A stretch of 64,000 nt of DNA from Prescottella agglutinans. GTDB lineage: Bacteria > Actinomycetota > Actinomycetes > Mycobacteriales > Mycobacteriaceae. Numbering within the stretch: position 1 is the stretch's first letter; each line of letters opens with the position of its first letter. Positions 37,231 through 47,321 of the stretch are shown one piece after another. Both the position numbers and the translations under genes were made by a program. The notes under the pieces are model-generated. The model was not told where the DNA came from, did no database searches, and worked only from the letters and a program-made list of their open reading frames with translations. The DNA lies in contig NZ_RKLP01000006.1 in the NCBI RefSeq assembly GCF_004011865.1, forward strand, positions 186,001 to 250,000, read 5' to 3'.

Positions 37231-38262
37231 ATGACCTCGACGATGTGGGCGGGTGCTGGACAGATCGTGGACGGCCCCGGTGGGTACACCGGTGTCGAGG
37301 GCGGGCCCGAGTGGGCTGCCGAGGTGCGCCGTCTGGCGAAGGCACGGAACGCCACGATCCTGGCGCACAACTACCAGCTGCCCGAGATCCAGGACGTGGC
37401 CGACCACGTCGGTGACTCGCTGGCGCTCTCGCGGATCGCCGCCGAGGCGGAAGAGGGCACGATCGTCTTCTGCGGCGTCCACTTCATGGCCGAGACGGCC
37501 AAGATCCTGAGCCCGGAGAAGACCGTGCTGATCCCGGACGAGCGGGCCGGCTGCTCGCTCGCCGACTCGATCACCGCCGAGCAGCTCCGGGAGTGGAAGG
37601 CAGAGCACCCCGATGCGCTGGTCGTGTCCTACGTCAACACCACCGCAGAGGTGAAGGGCCTGACCGACATCTGCTGCACGTCGTCCAACGCGGTCGACGT
37701 CGTCGCGTCGATCGATCCCGACCGCGAGGTGCTGTTCCTGCCGGACCAGTTCCTCGGCGCGCACGTCAAGCGGGTGACCGGCCGCGAGAACATGCACATC
37801 TGGGCGGGTGAGTGCCACGTCCACGCCGGTATCAACGGTGACGAGCTCACCGCGAAGTCCAAGAGCCACCCGGACGCCGAGCTGTTCGTGCACCCCGAGT
37901 GCGGCTGCGCCACGTCGGCGCTCTACCTCGCGGGCGAGGGCTTCGTGCCCGAGGACAAGGTCAAGATCCTCTCGACCGGCGGCATGCTCGATGCTGCCCG
38001 TGAGACCGGTGCCAAGCAGGTCCTCGTCGCCACCGAGGTCGGCATGCTGCACCAGCTGCGCAAGGCGGCGCCGGGCGTCGACTTCCAGGCCGTGAACGAC
38101 CGCGCGTCGTGCCCCTACATGAAGATGATCACGCCGGCCGCGCTGCTGCGGTGCCTCGTCGAGGGCAAGGACGAGGTCCACGTCGCTCCCGATGTCGCGG
38201 AGCGGGCGCGAAAGTCGGTGCAGCGCATGATCGAGATCGGAAACCCCGGCGGCGGGGAGTAA
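37231..38262 (+). CDS. nadA: Quinolinate synthase
   Basis: NadA condenses iminoaspartate and dihydroxyacetone phosphate to quinolinate using a 4Fe-4S cluster. The 343-residue protein carries the three cluster cysteines at positions equivalent to those of the E. coli enzyme: Cys108 in AGCSLAD, Cys195 in GECHVHAG and Cys294 in RASCPYM. AAGGAGTGGCC precedes the ATG. First gene of nadABC; its stop overlaps nadB by one base. Control by the divergent NrtR-type protein is likely. Confidence 0.97.
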   Translation: MTSTMWAGAGQIVDGPGGYTGVEGGPEWAAEVRRLAKARNATILAHNYQLPEIQDVADHVGDSLALSRIAAEAEEGTIVFCGVHFMAETAKILSPEKTVLIPDERAGCSLADSITAEQLREWKAEHPDALVVSYVNTTAEVKGLTDICCTSSNAVDVVASIDPDREVLFLPDQFLGAHVKRVTGRENMHIWAGECHVHAGINGDELTAKSKSHPDAELFVHPECGCATSALYLAGEGFVPEDKVKILSTGGMLDAARETGAKQVLVATEVGMLHQLRKAAPGVDFQAVNDRASCPYMKMITPAALLRCLVEGKDEVHVAPDVAERARKSVQRMIEIGNPGGGE

Positions 38263-39839
38263 TGGTCGCCGGACCCGGGGGTGACGGCGTCGTGTGGGAG
38301 GCGCGTGCGGATCTGGTGGTCGTCGGGGGAGGCGTGGCCGGTTTGACCGCCGCGCGTACCGCTGTCGAGCAGGGTCTCCGGGTCCTCGTGGTCAGCAAGG
38401 GCGGCCCCACCGACACCGCCACCCAGTACGCGCAGGGCGGCATCGCGGTCGTGGGGGACCCTCGAACCGACTCGGTGGACTCGCACACCGGCGACACGTG
38501 TGTCGCGGGCGTGGGACTGTGCGACGAGGCGGCCGTCCGGTCGATCGTGTCGTCCGGGCGGGAGGCGCTCGCCGCGTTGACCGCGTTGGGTGCGGTGTTC
38601 GACGTCGGGTCCGACGGACACGTGTCGCGTACCCGCGAGGGCGGTCACAGCACCCGCCGGATCGTCCACGCCGGTGGTGACGCGACCGGGGCGGAGGTGC
38701 AGCGCGCGCTGAACGCGGCCGGGATGCCAGTGCTGTTCGGTGCCGCGGCGGCCCGGGTGACGACCGATCGGCGAGGGGTCACCGGCCTGATCGTGTTGTC
38801 GGAGAAGGGGCTCGGCGTCATCCACGCCCCCGCGGTGGTGCTGGCGACCGGAGGTCTGGGGCAGCTGTACTCGTGCAGCACCAACCCGGAGGGGGCGACC
38901 GGCGACGGCATCGCCCTGGCGCTCGAGGCCGGAGCGACCGTCGCGGATCTCGAGTTCGTCCAGTTCCATCCGACCGTGTTGTACGCGCCGGGCGGTGTCG
39001 GCCGCCGGCCGCTGATCAGCGAGGCCGTGCGTGGTGAGGGCGCGCGGCTGGTCGACGCGGAGGGCCGATCGGTCACCGACGGTGTGCATCCGCAGGGCGA
39101 TCTGGCCCCGCGCGACGTCGTCTCACGCGCGATCGCGCGGCGCCTGCGGGAGAGCGGGACCGATCACGTGTACCTCGACGCACGGCACCTGGCCGGCTTC
39201 GCGGCTCGCTTCCCGACCGTGACCGCGTCGTGCCTTGCGGCGGGCGTCGATCCGTCCGAGCAGCTGATTCCGGTGGCGCCGGCCGCGCACTACTCGTGCG
39301 GCGGTGTCGTCACCGACGTGCACGGGCGCACCGAGGTTCCGGGGCTGTACGCGGTGGGCGAGGTGGCCCGGACCGGCCTGCACGGCGCGAACCGGTTGGC
39401 GTCCAACAGCCTGCTCGAGGGCCTCGTGGTGGGCGAGCGCGTGGGCCGCGCCGCGGCCGAGCGCGCCGAGGTCTCGGTCGAAGCCGACGACCTGCTGCTG
39501 CCGTTCCGGCGGCGGGCGCCCCGTGAGCGTGTGCAGGCACTCATGACCGCGCACGCCTCCGTCGTGCGCGACGGTGACGGACTCGACAGCGCGGCGGCGG
39601 AACTGGCGCGCAGCGGGGTGGCTGTGGCCGGCGACGGGCAGGCGCTCGAGGACACCTCGCTCACGGTGGCGGCGTCGGCGCTCGTGATGGCGGCGGCGGT
39701 GCGGCGCGAGAGCCGGGGATGCCACACCCGTTCCGATCATCCGGAGACGTCGGACGAGTTCCGCCGCAGCATCCCGGTGCACATCGGACGCGACGGCGAA
39801 CTGGAAGTACCTGAACTGCAATCGACAGGAGCACGATGA
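38262..39839 (+). CDS. nadB: L-aspartate oxidase
   Basis: NadB oxidises L-aspartate to iminoaspartate for NadA. The 525-residue flavoprotein has the FAD-binding GGGVAGLTAARTA at about 22-34, the catalytic region QGGIAV (about 65), the ATRAGGH-like REGGHSTRRIVHAGGDATG loop, and GEVARTGLHGANRLASNSLLEGLVVG near 365. These are hallmarks of the succinate-dehydrogenase-like flavoproteins. The start overlaps nadA by one base (TAATG), and its own stop overlaps nadC. Long extension of the frame upstream is ignored because it lies inside nadA. Confidence 0.97.
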   Translation: MVAGPGGDGVVWEARADLVVVGGGVAGLTAARTAVEQGLRVLVVSKGGPTDTATQYAQGGIAVVGDPRTDSVDSHTGDTCVAGVGLCDEAAVRSIVSSGREALAALTALGAVFDVGSDGHVSRTREGGHSTRRIVHAGGDATGAEVQRALNAAGMPVLFGAAAARVTTDRRGVTGLIVLSEKGLGVIHAPAVVLATGGLGQLYSCSTNPEGATGDGIALALEAGATVADLEFVQFHPTVLYAPGGVGRRPLISEAVRGEGARLVDAEGRSVTDGVHPQGDLAPRDVVSRAIARRLRESGTDHVYLDARHLAGFAARFPTVTASCLAAGVDPSEQLIPVAPAAHYSCGGVVTDVHGRTEVPGLYAVGEVARTGLHGANRLASNSLLEGLVVGERVGRAAAERAEVSVEADDLLLPFRRRAPRERVQALMTAHASVVRDGDGLDSAAAELARSGVAVAGDGQALEDTSLTVAASALVMAAAVRRESRGCHTRSDHPETSDEFRRSIPVHIGRDGELEVPELQSTGAR

Positions 39840-40687
39840 GCACGCTGGACCCGCAGGAAACGCTCGCACTGGTGCGTACTGCGCTCGACGAGGATCTCCG
39901 CTACGGACCGGACGTCACGTCCGTCGCGACGGTTCCCGACGGGGCGGTGGCCAAGGCGGCGGTGGTGAGCCGCGCGGCCGGCACCGTCGCCGGAGTCGAC
40001 GTGGGTCTGATGGTGCTCGACGAGGTGATCGGCGCCGGGAGCTACGAGGTGCTCGACCGGGTCGCCGACGGAACCCGGGTGCAGCCCGGTGACGCGGTGC
40101 TCACGGTCAGCGCGCCGACACGTGGCCTGCTCACCGCGGAGCGCACCATGCTGAACCTGATGTGCCACCTGTCCGGCATCGCCACCGCCACGTCCGCGTG
40201 GGTCGACGCGGTTGCCGGGACCGACTGCAAGATTCGGGACAGCCGCAAGACGCTGCCCGGCCTGCGCGGGCTGCAGAAGTACGCGGTGCGCGTCGGTGGC
40301 GGTGTCAACCACCGGATGGGCCTCGGCGATGCCGCCCTCATCAAGGACAACCACGTTGCCGCGGCGGGTTCCGTCGTCGCGGCACTCCGCGCCGTGCGTG
40401 CCGCCGCCCCGGACATCGAGTGCGAGGTGGAGGTCGACACTCTCGCCCAGTTGGACGAGGTGCTCGCCGAGGGCGTCGACCTGGTGCTGCTGGACAACTT
40501 CCCGCTGTGGCAGACCCAGAGCGCGGTGCAGCGCCGCGACGCGGCCTCGCCCACGACGAAACTCGAGTCCTCGGGTGGGCTGACCCTCGACGTCGCCGCG
40601 GACTACGCGCGGACCGGGGTCGACTTCCTTGCCGTGGGTGGGCTCACCCACTCCGTCGCGGTCCTCGACCTCGGCCTGGACATGTAG
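39836..40687 (+). CDS. nadC: Nicotinate-nucleotide pyrophosphorylase (carboxylating)
   Basis: NadC turns quinolinate and PRPP into nicotinate mononucleotide, with loss of CO2. The 283-residue protein shows RDSRKTLPGLRGLQKYAV, the substrate-binding Arg/Lys cluster, KDNHV, and EVEVDTLAQLDEVL, standard for type II phosphoribosyltransferases. The ATG overlaps the nadB stop (ATGA). Third and last gene of the nad operon, followed at once by a strong hairpin. Confidence 0.97.
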   Translation: MSTLDPQETLALVRTALDEDLRYGPDVTSVATVPDGAVAKAAVVSRAAGTVAGVDVGLMVLDEVIGAGSYEVLDRVADGTRVQPGDAVLTVSAPTRGLLTAERTMLNLMCHLSGIATATSAWVDAVAGTDCKIRDSRKTLPGLRGLQKYAVRVGGGVNHRMGLGDAALIKDNHVAAAGSVVAALRAVRAAAPDIECEVEVDTLAQLDEVLAEGVDLVLLDNFPLWQTQSAVQRRDAASPTTKLESSGGLTLDVAADYARTGVDFLAVGGLTHSVAVLDLGLDM

Positions 40688-40707
40688 GTCGCGACTCTCC
40701 TCGTCAG

Positions 40708-40737
40708 CCGCCGGGTCGTGTCGACACGACCCGGCGG
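40708..40737 (+). terminator. Terminator hairpin after nadC
   Basis: A perfect 30-base palindrome (CCGCCGGGTCGTGT, CG, ACACGACCCGGCGG). As RNA it gives a 13-bp GC-rich stem with a four-base loop. It lies 20 bases after the nadC stop. No U-run, as is common in these bacteria. Confidence 0.75.
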
Positions 40738-40920
40738 AGGACTGTCCGCCCCTGTGTTTCCCGGACCGGGCGGTATGGTCCGGAGATGGTGCGGTCGGGC
40801 TGTGACTCCGGTGGCGCGACCGTTCGTATCGGCACGGACCGTCGGGTCGGCGGCGCGCGCTGCCTGCACCGGCCCCGCTTCGGGGCCCCTCGGACGGTGC
40901 GTCCTCGCTCACAGTTGATC

Positions 40921-40948
40921 TTGATCGCGGCTTCGGCAATTGTAGTGT
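40921..40948 (+). promoter_or_regulatory. Possible promoter of the LAL-type regulator
   Basis: TTGATC (40921-40926), 16 bases, TAGTGT (40943-40948, fits TANNNT). A GTCT/AGAC dyad straddles the expected transcription start. The GTG at 41001 follows with a GAGGAG ribosome site. Confidence 0.4.
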
Positions 40949-41000
40949 CTGATAAGACTCAGTTGTCGGGGAACGCCCGGCGAACGAGCGGAGGAGTGCT

Positions 41001-43613
41001 GTGGCACAGCAAGTTTCGAATCGTGCGGTGCCCGAAGCCGAGGCCCCGCGGCCGTCGGAGACCGCGTGCGCGGATGGTGCCGACCCGCTTCCGCCGACGT
41101 TGTCGGTGACGGTTCAACCACGTCCCGACCTGTACGCCTTGCTCGACGAAGTCGTTGCCTCGGCGCCCCCCGGAAGGGTGCTGGTCTGTGCGCCGGCCGG
41201 CACCGGAAAGACGACGCTGCTCGCCGACTGGCTGGTGGGTCCTGGCGGCGGCGAGCCGGCTGTGCTGGAAGGCCGCCTGGGCGCGGCATTGCGCGTCCTC
41301 TTCTCGCACCAGGACGACCCGCAGGATGGATCGGTCACCGCCTGCCTGCGGTCGGCGCGAGCGTCCGGGAGGTCTGCCGTGCTGGTTCTCGACGATGTCC
41401 ACGAACTCACGGACCCGGACGCGCTCCAGCTGTTGACACGTTTACTGGATGCCGCGCCCCCGAACCTGACCGTGATACTGGCAGCGCGGGTCTCACCCGA
41501 ACTGCCGTGGGTGAGATACATCGCGGATGGTTCGCTGACGGTGATCGGTTGGGAAGACCTTGCGCTCGATCGTGCCGCGGTAGCAGCAGTCTTCGCCGAG
41601 CATCGGTGTGCACTGTCCGCCGAGGGCCTGGACACGGTGCTCGGTCTGACCGCAGGCTGGGCGGTCCCGGTGCGCATCGCGGCGATCCGGGTCGACGCCG
41701 TGGGTGATGCGGCGAGCGGGGTTGCCGACCTGGTCCGGTACCCGCTGCCGCTCTCCGACTACGTCGTCGGGGAGACGCTCTCGGCGCTGCCGGACAACCT
41801 CCTCCGTTTCGTGGAGGCGACGAGCGTCGTCGACCGATTCGGCGCGGAACTCGCGGCCTCCCTGGACGCCGCGAGCGTCGATCTGGTGCTGGCAGAGCGG
41901 GAGCGATTCTGTGTGCCCATTCAGCGCTTCACCTCCGCCGACGAAATGAGCTTCGCGTGGCATCCGCTCCTGCGCGCCCATGTGCGATCGAAGCTGAAGG
42001 CCGCCGAGCCGGACCGTCTCGCTCGATTACACGCGGCAGCGGGACGCTGGTACGCGGGCGCGCGGCAGCCGATCGTCGCGATCGAGCACCTGCTCGAGGC
42101 CGGGGACGATCTGGCGATCGTGGATTTCGTGTACCACCACGGCATCTCCGCAGTGTTCGACGGGCAGGGCGCCGCGATGCTCGATCTACTCAACGAACCG
42201 CACGGCGACAAGCGGGTCGTCCGTCTGATTCGGGCTCTCGAAGCGCTCGAACGCAATTATCCCGACGCCGCCGAGGCTCACTACAGGACGGCCCTCGCAT
42301 CGGACGTCGTTGCGCTGCGTCCCGAACTCGCGAAGGCATTCACGGCCGCGCTGGGGGTGGAGATCGCGGTCATCTCCGGGCAACGGATGCCGATCGACCC
42401 GGACACCTCGTCCGACCTGAAGATCGGAACCGGCATAGTCGATCTGGACTGCTATGTGACGACCCAGCGCGCGGCGGCCTGCATGTTCACCGGCGATCTG
42501 ATCGGCAGCGAACGGCTGCTTCGGCAGGCGCTCGCATTCGCCGACCTCGGTGCGCATCCGCGGCTCGTGCTGCGCTGTCTGGCAAGGCTTTCCATTGTTT
42601 CCGGTATCCGCGGGGACCTGGTGACGATGACCACGCGGGCCGAGCATGCGCTCCGATACGCGGTCGATCACGGCCAGCTCGACCGGATCGACGCCTTCCA
42701 GTGCGCAGCGGCTGTCTGCATGGACAAGTACTTGCGGTGCGAGCAGTTGCCCGACGACAGTCCGATCTACGCACTCGCGTCCGGACCCGGTCGGCATCAG
42801 CGACCCGACGGAACCACCGCACCGATCTCGGGCGGCCACGCGGAGGTCGCCTTCGCGATTCTCGAAGCGCGGCGCAGTCCCATCCCGACCGTGGCCGACG
42901 CCGACACCGTTGGTCGGGCGCTGATCGGAATGCTCAATCGCGGCGCGCAGGCGGGATTGAGCAACACCTTCGTCACCCCGACCGTCGCGGTTCTGCTCGA
43001 TGCCGGTCGGCTGGCGTTCGCCACCGAGGTCGCCGACACGGCGCAGAACGCGTTCGGCGAGAACCTCGACGTCCGGGTGGCGCGGGCGATGATCTTCCTC
43101 GCGCAGGGGGACTCGGCATCCGCACACGAGCTTCTGGACTCGGTGCTCGCGGCGCCGGAGTTCCTGCATCCGCCGCTCGGCGTTCGCGCCTGGATGCTGT
43201 GCGCGGTCGTGGCGCATCGAGAGAACCGGTCCACCGACGCGACGAAGGCGGTGCGTCGGGCACTCGACCTCGCCGAACCGAGCGGGATCGTAAGCCCCTT
43301 CGTCGACTGTGCCGGCGATGCTGCAGAACTGCTCGCGGGAATTCCCCCGGGCGCCGACCACACACGCGCCTTCCTCGACCACGTACAGGCGAAACTCGTC
43401 GAGTCACACGAGGGGCGCAACCCCGGGCTGACACGATCCGAGAAGGTCATTCTCGCCGAATTGCGCACCGGCAAGCCGCTGCGGGTGATCGCCCAGCAGT
43501 TGCATTTGTCGCTCAACACCGTTCGTACGCACACCCGGAACGTGTATCGAAAGCTCGACGCGTCCAGTCGTGCGGAGGCGCTGGAGATGGCCGCTCGCCG
43601 TCGGCTGCTCTGA
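41001..43613 (+). CDS. LAL-type LuxR-family regulator
   Basis: A large 870-residue regulator of the MalT-like LAL class. The Walker A motif APAGTGKTT is at 64-72, Walker B-like VLVLDDVHEL at about 127-136, then a helical repeat middle, and a C-terminal LuxR helix-turn-helix LRVIAQQLHLSLNTVRTHTRNVYRKL (about 831-856). Such proteins are ATP-dependent activators that bind an effector in the repeat region. GAGGAGTG sets the GTG start. It faces the gadB operon tail to tail across a shared hairpin terminator, so regulation of that operon is possible but would be in trans. Confidence 0.9.
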   Translation: MAQQVSNRAVPEAEAPRPSETACADGADPLPPTLSVTVQPRPDLYALLDEVVASAPPGRVLVCAPAGTGKTTLLADWLVGPGGGEPAVLEGRLGAALRVLFSHQDDPQDGSVTACLRSARASGRSAVLVLDDVHELTDPDALQLLTRLLDAAPPNLTVILAARVSPELPWVRYIADGSLTVIGWEDLALDRAAVAAVFAEHRCALSAEGLDTVLGLTAGWAVPVRIAAIRVDAVGDAASGVADLVRYPLPLSDYVVGETLSALPDNLLRFVEATSVVDRFGAELAASLDAASVDLVLAERERFCVPIQRFTSADEMSFAWHPLLRAHVRSKLKAAEPDRLARLHAAAGRWYAGARQPIVAIEHLLEAGDDLAIVDFVYHHGISAVFDGQGAAMLDLLNEPHGDKRVVRLIRALEALERNYPDAAEAHYRTALASDVVALRPELAKAFTAALGVEIAVISGQRMPIDPDTSSDLKIGTGIVDLDCYVTTQRAAACMFTGDLIGSERLLRQALAFADLGAHPRLVLRCLARLSIVSGIRGDLVTMTTRAEHALRYAVDHGQLDRIDAFQCAAAVCMDKYLRCEQLPDDSPIYALASGPGRHQRPDGTTAPISGGHAEVAFAILEARRSPIPTVADADTVGRALIGMLNRGAQAGLSNTFVTPTVAVLLDAGRLAFATEVADTAQNAFGENLDVRVARAMIFLAQGDSASAHELLDSVLAAPEFLHPPLGVRAWMLCAVVAHRENRSTDATKAVRRALDLAEPSGIVSPFVDCAGDAAELLAGIPPGADHTRAFLDHVQAKLVESHEGRNPGLTRSEKVILAELRTGKPLRVIAQQLHLSLNTVRTHTRNVYRKLDASSRAEALEMAARRRLL

Positions 43614-43831
43614 CGGTGTCCGGTCCCGGGCTCGTCACCTGAGCAGGTCGACGAGCGTTCCGTCGATTCGGAGCAACGAGTGCGGAACGGGTCACTCGGT
43701 CGAGATGCCCCTAGGCGACGACTGCAGCAGATCCGGCGGCGGGGGCTGCGGAGGAATGCAGTACCGCAGCGCGTTCCGTGCGGCGCCGCTCCGTCGGCTC
43801 ACCGGGCACCTCCTCTCACCGAACGGGGCGA

Positions 43832-43853
43832 GGCGGGGCGACTCCGCCCCGCC
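43832..43853. terminator. Bidirectional terminator between the LAL regulator and gadB
   Basis: GGCGGGGCG, ACTC, CGCCCCGCC: a perfect 9-bp GC stem with a four-base loop, 21 bases past the gadB stop on the minus strand. It probably serves transcripts from both directions. Confidence 0.6.
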
Positions 43854-43874
43854 CCGCCCCGTCGACTGGGTTCC

Positions 43875-45251
43875 TCAGTGCGAGAACGCCTGGGCGGCGT
43901 GTTCCGTACCCGCTCGCAATCGTGCGACGACGTCCTTGATCGCGACGACGAGCTTCCACGCGAGGTCTCGACTGAAGCCTTCGCGCAGCACGATACGGAG
44001 CACGGCGACGTCCTCGGCGTTCTCCGGCATCGTGTAGGCGGGAACCTGGAAGCCGCGGGCCCGCAGTTCGTGCGAGACGTCGAAGACGGTGAATCCGGGA
44101 TCACCCACGATTTCGAACGAGAGGACCGGGATGGCGCTCCCGTCGGTGATGATCTGCATGTTGTCGATCTTCGCGATCTCGCTCGACAGCATCAGCGCGG
44201 TGTCCCGCAGTGACTCCATGATCTGTGTGTACCCGGCGACACCCAACCGTACGAAGTTGTAGTACTGACCGACCACCTGGTTGCCGGGCCTCGAGAAGTT
44301 GAGCGTGAACGTCGGCATGTCCCCGCCGAGGTAGTTGACCCGGAAGACGAGGTCCTCCGGCAGGTGCTCCTTCGACCGCCACACCACGAATCCGATTCCG
44401 GGGTAGGTCATTCCGTACTTGTGGCCGCTCACGTTGATGGAGACGACCCGCGGAATCCGGAAGTCCCACTCCAGTTCCGGGTGCAGGAACGGAACCACGA
44501 ATCCGCCGCTCGCGGCGTCGACGTGCATCGGCACGTCGGGCCCGCCCGAAGCCGCCAACTCATCGAGTGTCGCGGCGATCTCGGCGACCGGTTCGAGCTC
44601 ACCGGTGAACGTCGTCCCCAGGATCGCCACGACCCCGATAGTGTTCTCGTCGACCGCTTCACGCACCTGCTCCGGCGTGATGACGTAGCGTCCCTTCTCC
44701 ATCGGGAGGTACTTCGGCTCGACGTCGAAGTAGCGGCAGAACTTCTCCCACACCACCTGGACGTTGCTGCCGAGGACGAGGTTCGGACGGAAAGTGTCCT
44801 TGCCGGCCGCCCGGCGGGCCTCGCGCCACCTCCACTTGAGGGCCAGGCCCGCGAGCATCACCGCCTCGGACGAGCCGACGGTCGAGACACCGGTGGCCGA
44901 GGTGGGATCGGAGTCGGACAGGCCCTCCGCGTTGAAGAGGGCGGCAACCATGTTGACGCAACGGGTTTCGATCTCGGCGGTGGCCGGGTACTCGTCCTTG
45001 TCGATCATGTTCTTGTCGAACGTCTCCGCCATCAGGCGGTCGGCCTGCGGATCCATCCAGGTGGTCACGAAGGTGGCCAGGTTCAGTCGCGAGCTTCCGT
45101 CCAACATCAACTCGTCGTGGATGAACCGGTAGGCCGCTTCGGGCTCGGTCTCGGCCTTGGGCATTCGCAAGGCGGGAATCGGATCGGTTCCCAGTCGTCC
45201 CGTGTATGCGGGTGCCAGCGTCTCAGTTGGAGCGGCAAAGTTGTTCGACAT
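43875..45251 (-). CDS. gadB: Glutamate decarboxylase
   Basis: Converts glutamate to GABA with uptake of a proton. The 458-residue PLP enzyme has the lysine site NVSGHKYGM (Lys278), the HVDAASGGFVVPF cofactor region near 243-255 and the C-terminal RIVLREGFSRDLAW segment. These are typical of bacterial Gad. The start follows GGAGGAGAAG. It is the last gene of a four-gene unit with an amidohydrolase, an ABC-like ATPase and a permease. No glutamate/GABA antiporter is present, so the usual acid-resistance pair is incomplete here. The permease could supply a transport step, but that is inference. Confidence 0.95.
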   Translation of the reverse strand: MSNNFAAPTETLAPAYTGRLGTDPIPALRMPKAETEPEAAYRFIHDELMLDGSSRLNLATFVTTWMDPQADRLMAETFDKNMIDKDEYPATAEIETRCVNMVAALFNAEGLSDSDPTSATGVSTVGSSEAVMLAGLALKWRWREARRAAGKDTFRPNLVLGSNVQVVWEKFCRYFDVEPKYLPMEKGRYVITPEQVREAVDENTIGVVAILGTTFTGELEPVAEIAATLDELAASGGPDVPMHVDAASGGFVVPFLHPELEWDFRIPRVVSINVSGHKYGMTYPGIGFVVWRSKEHLPEDLVFRVNYLGGDMPTFTLNFSRPGNQVVGQYYNFVRLGVAGYTQIMESLRDTALMLSSEIAKIDNMQIITDGSAIPVLSFEIVGDPGFTVFDVSHELRARGFQVPAYTMPENAEDVAVLRIVLREGFSRDLAWKLVVAIKDVVARLRAGTEHAAQAFSH

Positions 45252-45332
45252 CTTCTCTCCTCCGATACTTCGAACGATCTGTGGATGGAACTGGTCGTGA
45301 TTGTGCCGGAAACTCAAGGTGCAGGTCTGGAT

Positions 45333-47318
45333 TCAGACCTCGATGGGCGGGTACAGGCGCTCCATCGTGTACCGCCGGTTGCGGCGGACCGAGAGGGCGC
45401 TGACGGTGAGGCTCACGAGCAGGATGCCGGTGAGCACCGCGATCGCGATCCACAGTCGCGAGTCGACGTGTTCGGCGACGGTGAGCTGGCGAAGACCGTT
45501 CACCGTGTAGGTCATCGGGTCGAACGGATGGATGACCTGGAAGGGCGTCGCGGTCGTCGGGACAGGGTAGATGCCGCCCGCCGACACGAGCTGGAGCATG
45601 AGGAAGGCCAGGGTGACCACGCGTCCGACGGCGACTCCGAACAGCGCGTTGAACGCCTGGATCATCGCGAGGTACGTCGCCGAGATCAACATCAGGAACA
45701 GGATCGTGCCGACGACGTGTTTGACGTCCAGTCCGACGCCGAAGTGCACGACCGTGTACATGACGACCACCTGCAGGATGCCGACCAGGAGTGCCGGCCA
45801 GTACGACGCGAGCACTGTCCGGTACAGCCCGACACCGCCGACGGTGGGACGGGACTGCAGCGGGGTCAACAGCATCCAGGTGATGATGCCGCCGACGAAG
45901 AGTGCCAGCGAGAGGAAGAACGGTGCGAAGCCGGTGCCGAACGTCGGAGCCACGTTGGTGTAGTCCTGCTGGAGCGCAACCGGGGTCGACAGGGTCTCGG
46001 CCGTTGCGGTCCGCTGTTCGTCGGTCCAGGTCGGCACCTGGCCTGCGCCCTGTTGCAGCGCGGTGGCGAGTTCCTTCGACCCGGACTGCAACTGTTCGGT
46101 TCCGGCGGCCAGCTGGTCCGCGCCGCCGGCAAGTTGGAAGCTACCGTCCGTCAGCTGCCCCATGCCCTGACTGAGCGTCGAGGCCCCGGAGCTGAGTTGG
46201 TCGGCACCGTTGCGTAGTTGCCGAACGTCGGACGCGAGTCCGCCGTTCTGCAGCATGGCCAGGCCGCTCTGCAGGGGGCTGTTCGGATCGGTCAGCTGGT
46301 ACTCGAGCGCCTGTGCGTCGGAATGGAGTGCCTGGAGTTCCCCACGGATGTCCGCCGCGGGTGCGGCCACAGTGCGGGTGAGCGGTATGAGTGCCGCGAC
46401 GGCCTGCTGCACGATCGGGTCGGAACTGCGATTGAGGACGCTGATCACCTGTTCGACCGCCTGGACGGTCGGTGTCGGTGGTTGGTCGGCCGGGGCCCGG
46501 CTCGCGAGATCGGCCAGCGACTGGCGGAGCTGGGCGACCTGACCGCCGACGTCCGGCAACGCGCCCCCCTCGAGCGCGTTGAGCAGAGGGTCGGCGACGC
46601 CGTCGATCGCGGTCGCCAGCTGGGAGGCGCCCGCGGCCAGGGCATCGGAACCGTTGCGCGCCGTGACCATGTTGTCGGCGAGCGTGTGGGCGCCCGACGC
46701 GAGTTGATCCGCGCCACTGTTCGCCTGGTCGATGCCCGTGGCGAGCTGTTCGGCCCCGTCCGCAGCCTTCCCCAGGCCGGACCCGGCGCTCTGCAGACCG
46801 GTGAGAACCTGCCCCACCCCCTGCGCACCGATCGTCGAATTGACCTGGTTGATCACCTGTTCCGACGCGTCCTGACCGATGATGGTCGCGAGATAGTTGT
46901 TCGCGTCGTTGAAGGTGAAGACGAGGTTCGCCTTCTCGGGGTGTTCGCCGTTCGGTGACGAGACCGCGGCGCTGAAGTTTTCGGGAAGGGTGATCGTGTA
47001 GTAGTACTTGCCGTCCGAGAGCCCCTTCTCGGCGTCCTCCTGGGACACTTCCGCGAGGTCGAGTTGGCCGGAAGCGATGAGCGACTTCACGACCTGGTCG
47101 CCGGCGTCGAGTTCCTGACCGGCGGCGGTCTTGCCGGTGTCGTTGTTGACGATCGCGGCCGGAATCTTGTCCACGGCGCCGAACGGATTCCAGAAGGCCC
47201 ACAGGTACATCGCGCCGTAGAGCAGCGGCATGAGGATGATCGTGATGATGGCGATTCGCGGCATCGTGCCACGGAAGTAGCGCTTCGAATCGCTGCCCAG
47301 GGAAATTCCTGCAAGCAT
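45333..47318 (-). CDS. YhgE/Pip-type ABC permease
   Basis: A 661-residue membrane protein: one N-terminal span (about 22-44), a long extracytoplasmic region (about 50-470) with repeated short coiled motifs of the type GADQLASGA and GTEQLQSGS, and five or six C-terminal spans. The C-terminal part matches ABC-2 type permeases of the YhgE/Pip family. Members have been linked to type VII secretion accessory roles, phage receptors and lipid export. It starts three bases downstream of the ATPase-like gene, so the two make a unit. The exported substrate is unknown. Confidence 0.87.
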   Translation of the reverse strand: MLAGISLGSDSKRYFRGTMPRIAIITIILMPLLYGAMYLWAFWNPFGAVDKIPAAIVNNDTGKTAAGQELDAGDQVVKSLIASGQLDLAEVSQEDAEKGLSDGKYYYTITLPENFSAAVSSPNGEHPEKANLVFTFNDANNYLATIIGQDASEQVINQVNSTIGAQGVGQVLTGLQSAGSGLGKAADGAEQLATGIDQANSGADQLASGAHTLADNMVTARNGSDALAAGASQLATAIDGVADPLLNALEGGALPDVGGQVAQLRQSLADLASRAPADQPPTPTVQAVEQVISVLNRSSDPIVQQAVAALIPLTRTVAAPAADIRGELQALHSDAQALEYQLTDPNSPLQSGLAMLQNGGLASDVRQLRNGADQLSSGASTLSQGMGQLTDGSFQLAGGADQLAAGTEQLQSGSKELATALQQGAGQVPTWTDEQRTATAETLSTPVALQQDYTNVAPTFGTGFAPFFLSLALFVGGIITWMLLTPLQSRPTVGGVGLYRTVLASYWPALLVGILQVVVMYTVVHFGVGLDVKHVVGTILFLMLISATYLAMIQAFNALFGVAVGRVVTLAFLMLQLVSAGGIYPVPTTATPFQVIHPFDPMTYTVNGLRQLTVAEHVDSRLWIAIAVLTGILLVSLTVSALSVRRNRRYTMERLYPPIEV

Positions 47319-47321
47319 CGG

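Larger units (their letters stand above)
40688..41000. other. Intergenic stretch after nadC: terminator and promoter
   Basis: The stretch begins with the 30-base palindrome described separately, then 170 bases without features, then a possible promoter for the LAL-type regulator. A GTCT-GATA-AGAC dyad lies at 40947-40958. No gene is seen. Confidence 0.6.

Noticed and set aside
44364-46217. A 617-codon open frame on the plus strand across gadB and the permease
   Set aside because: It mirrors two genes with good starts and family motifs. Its own product is a charged repeat without any recognisable domain.
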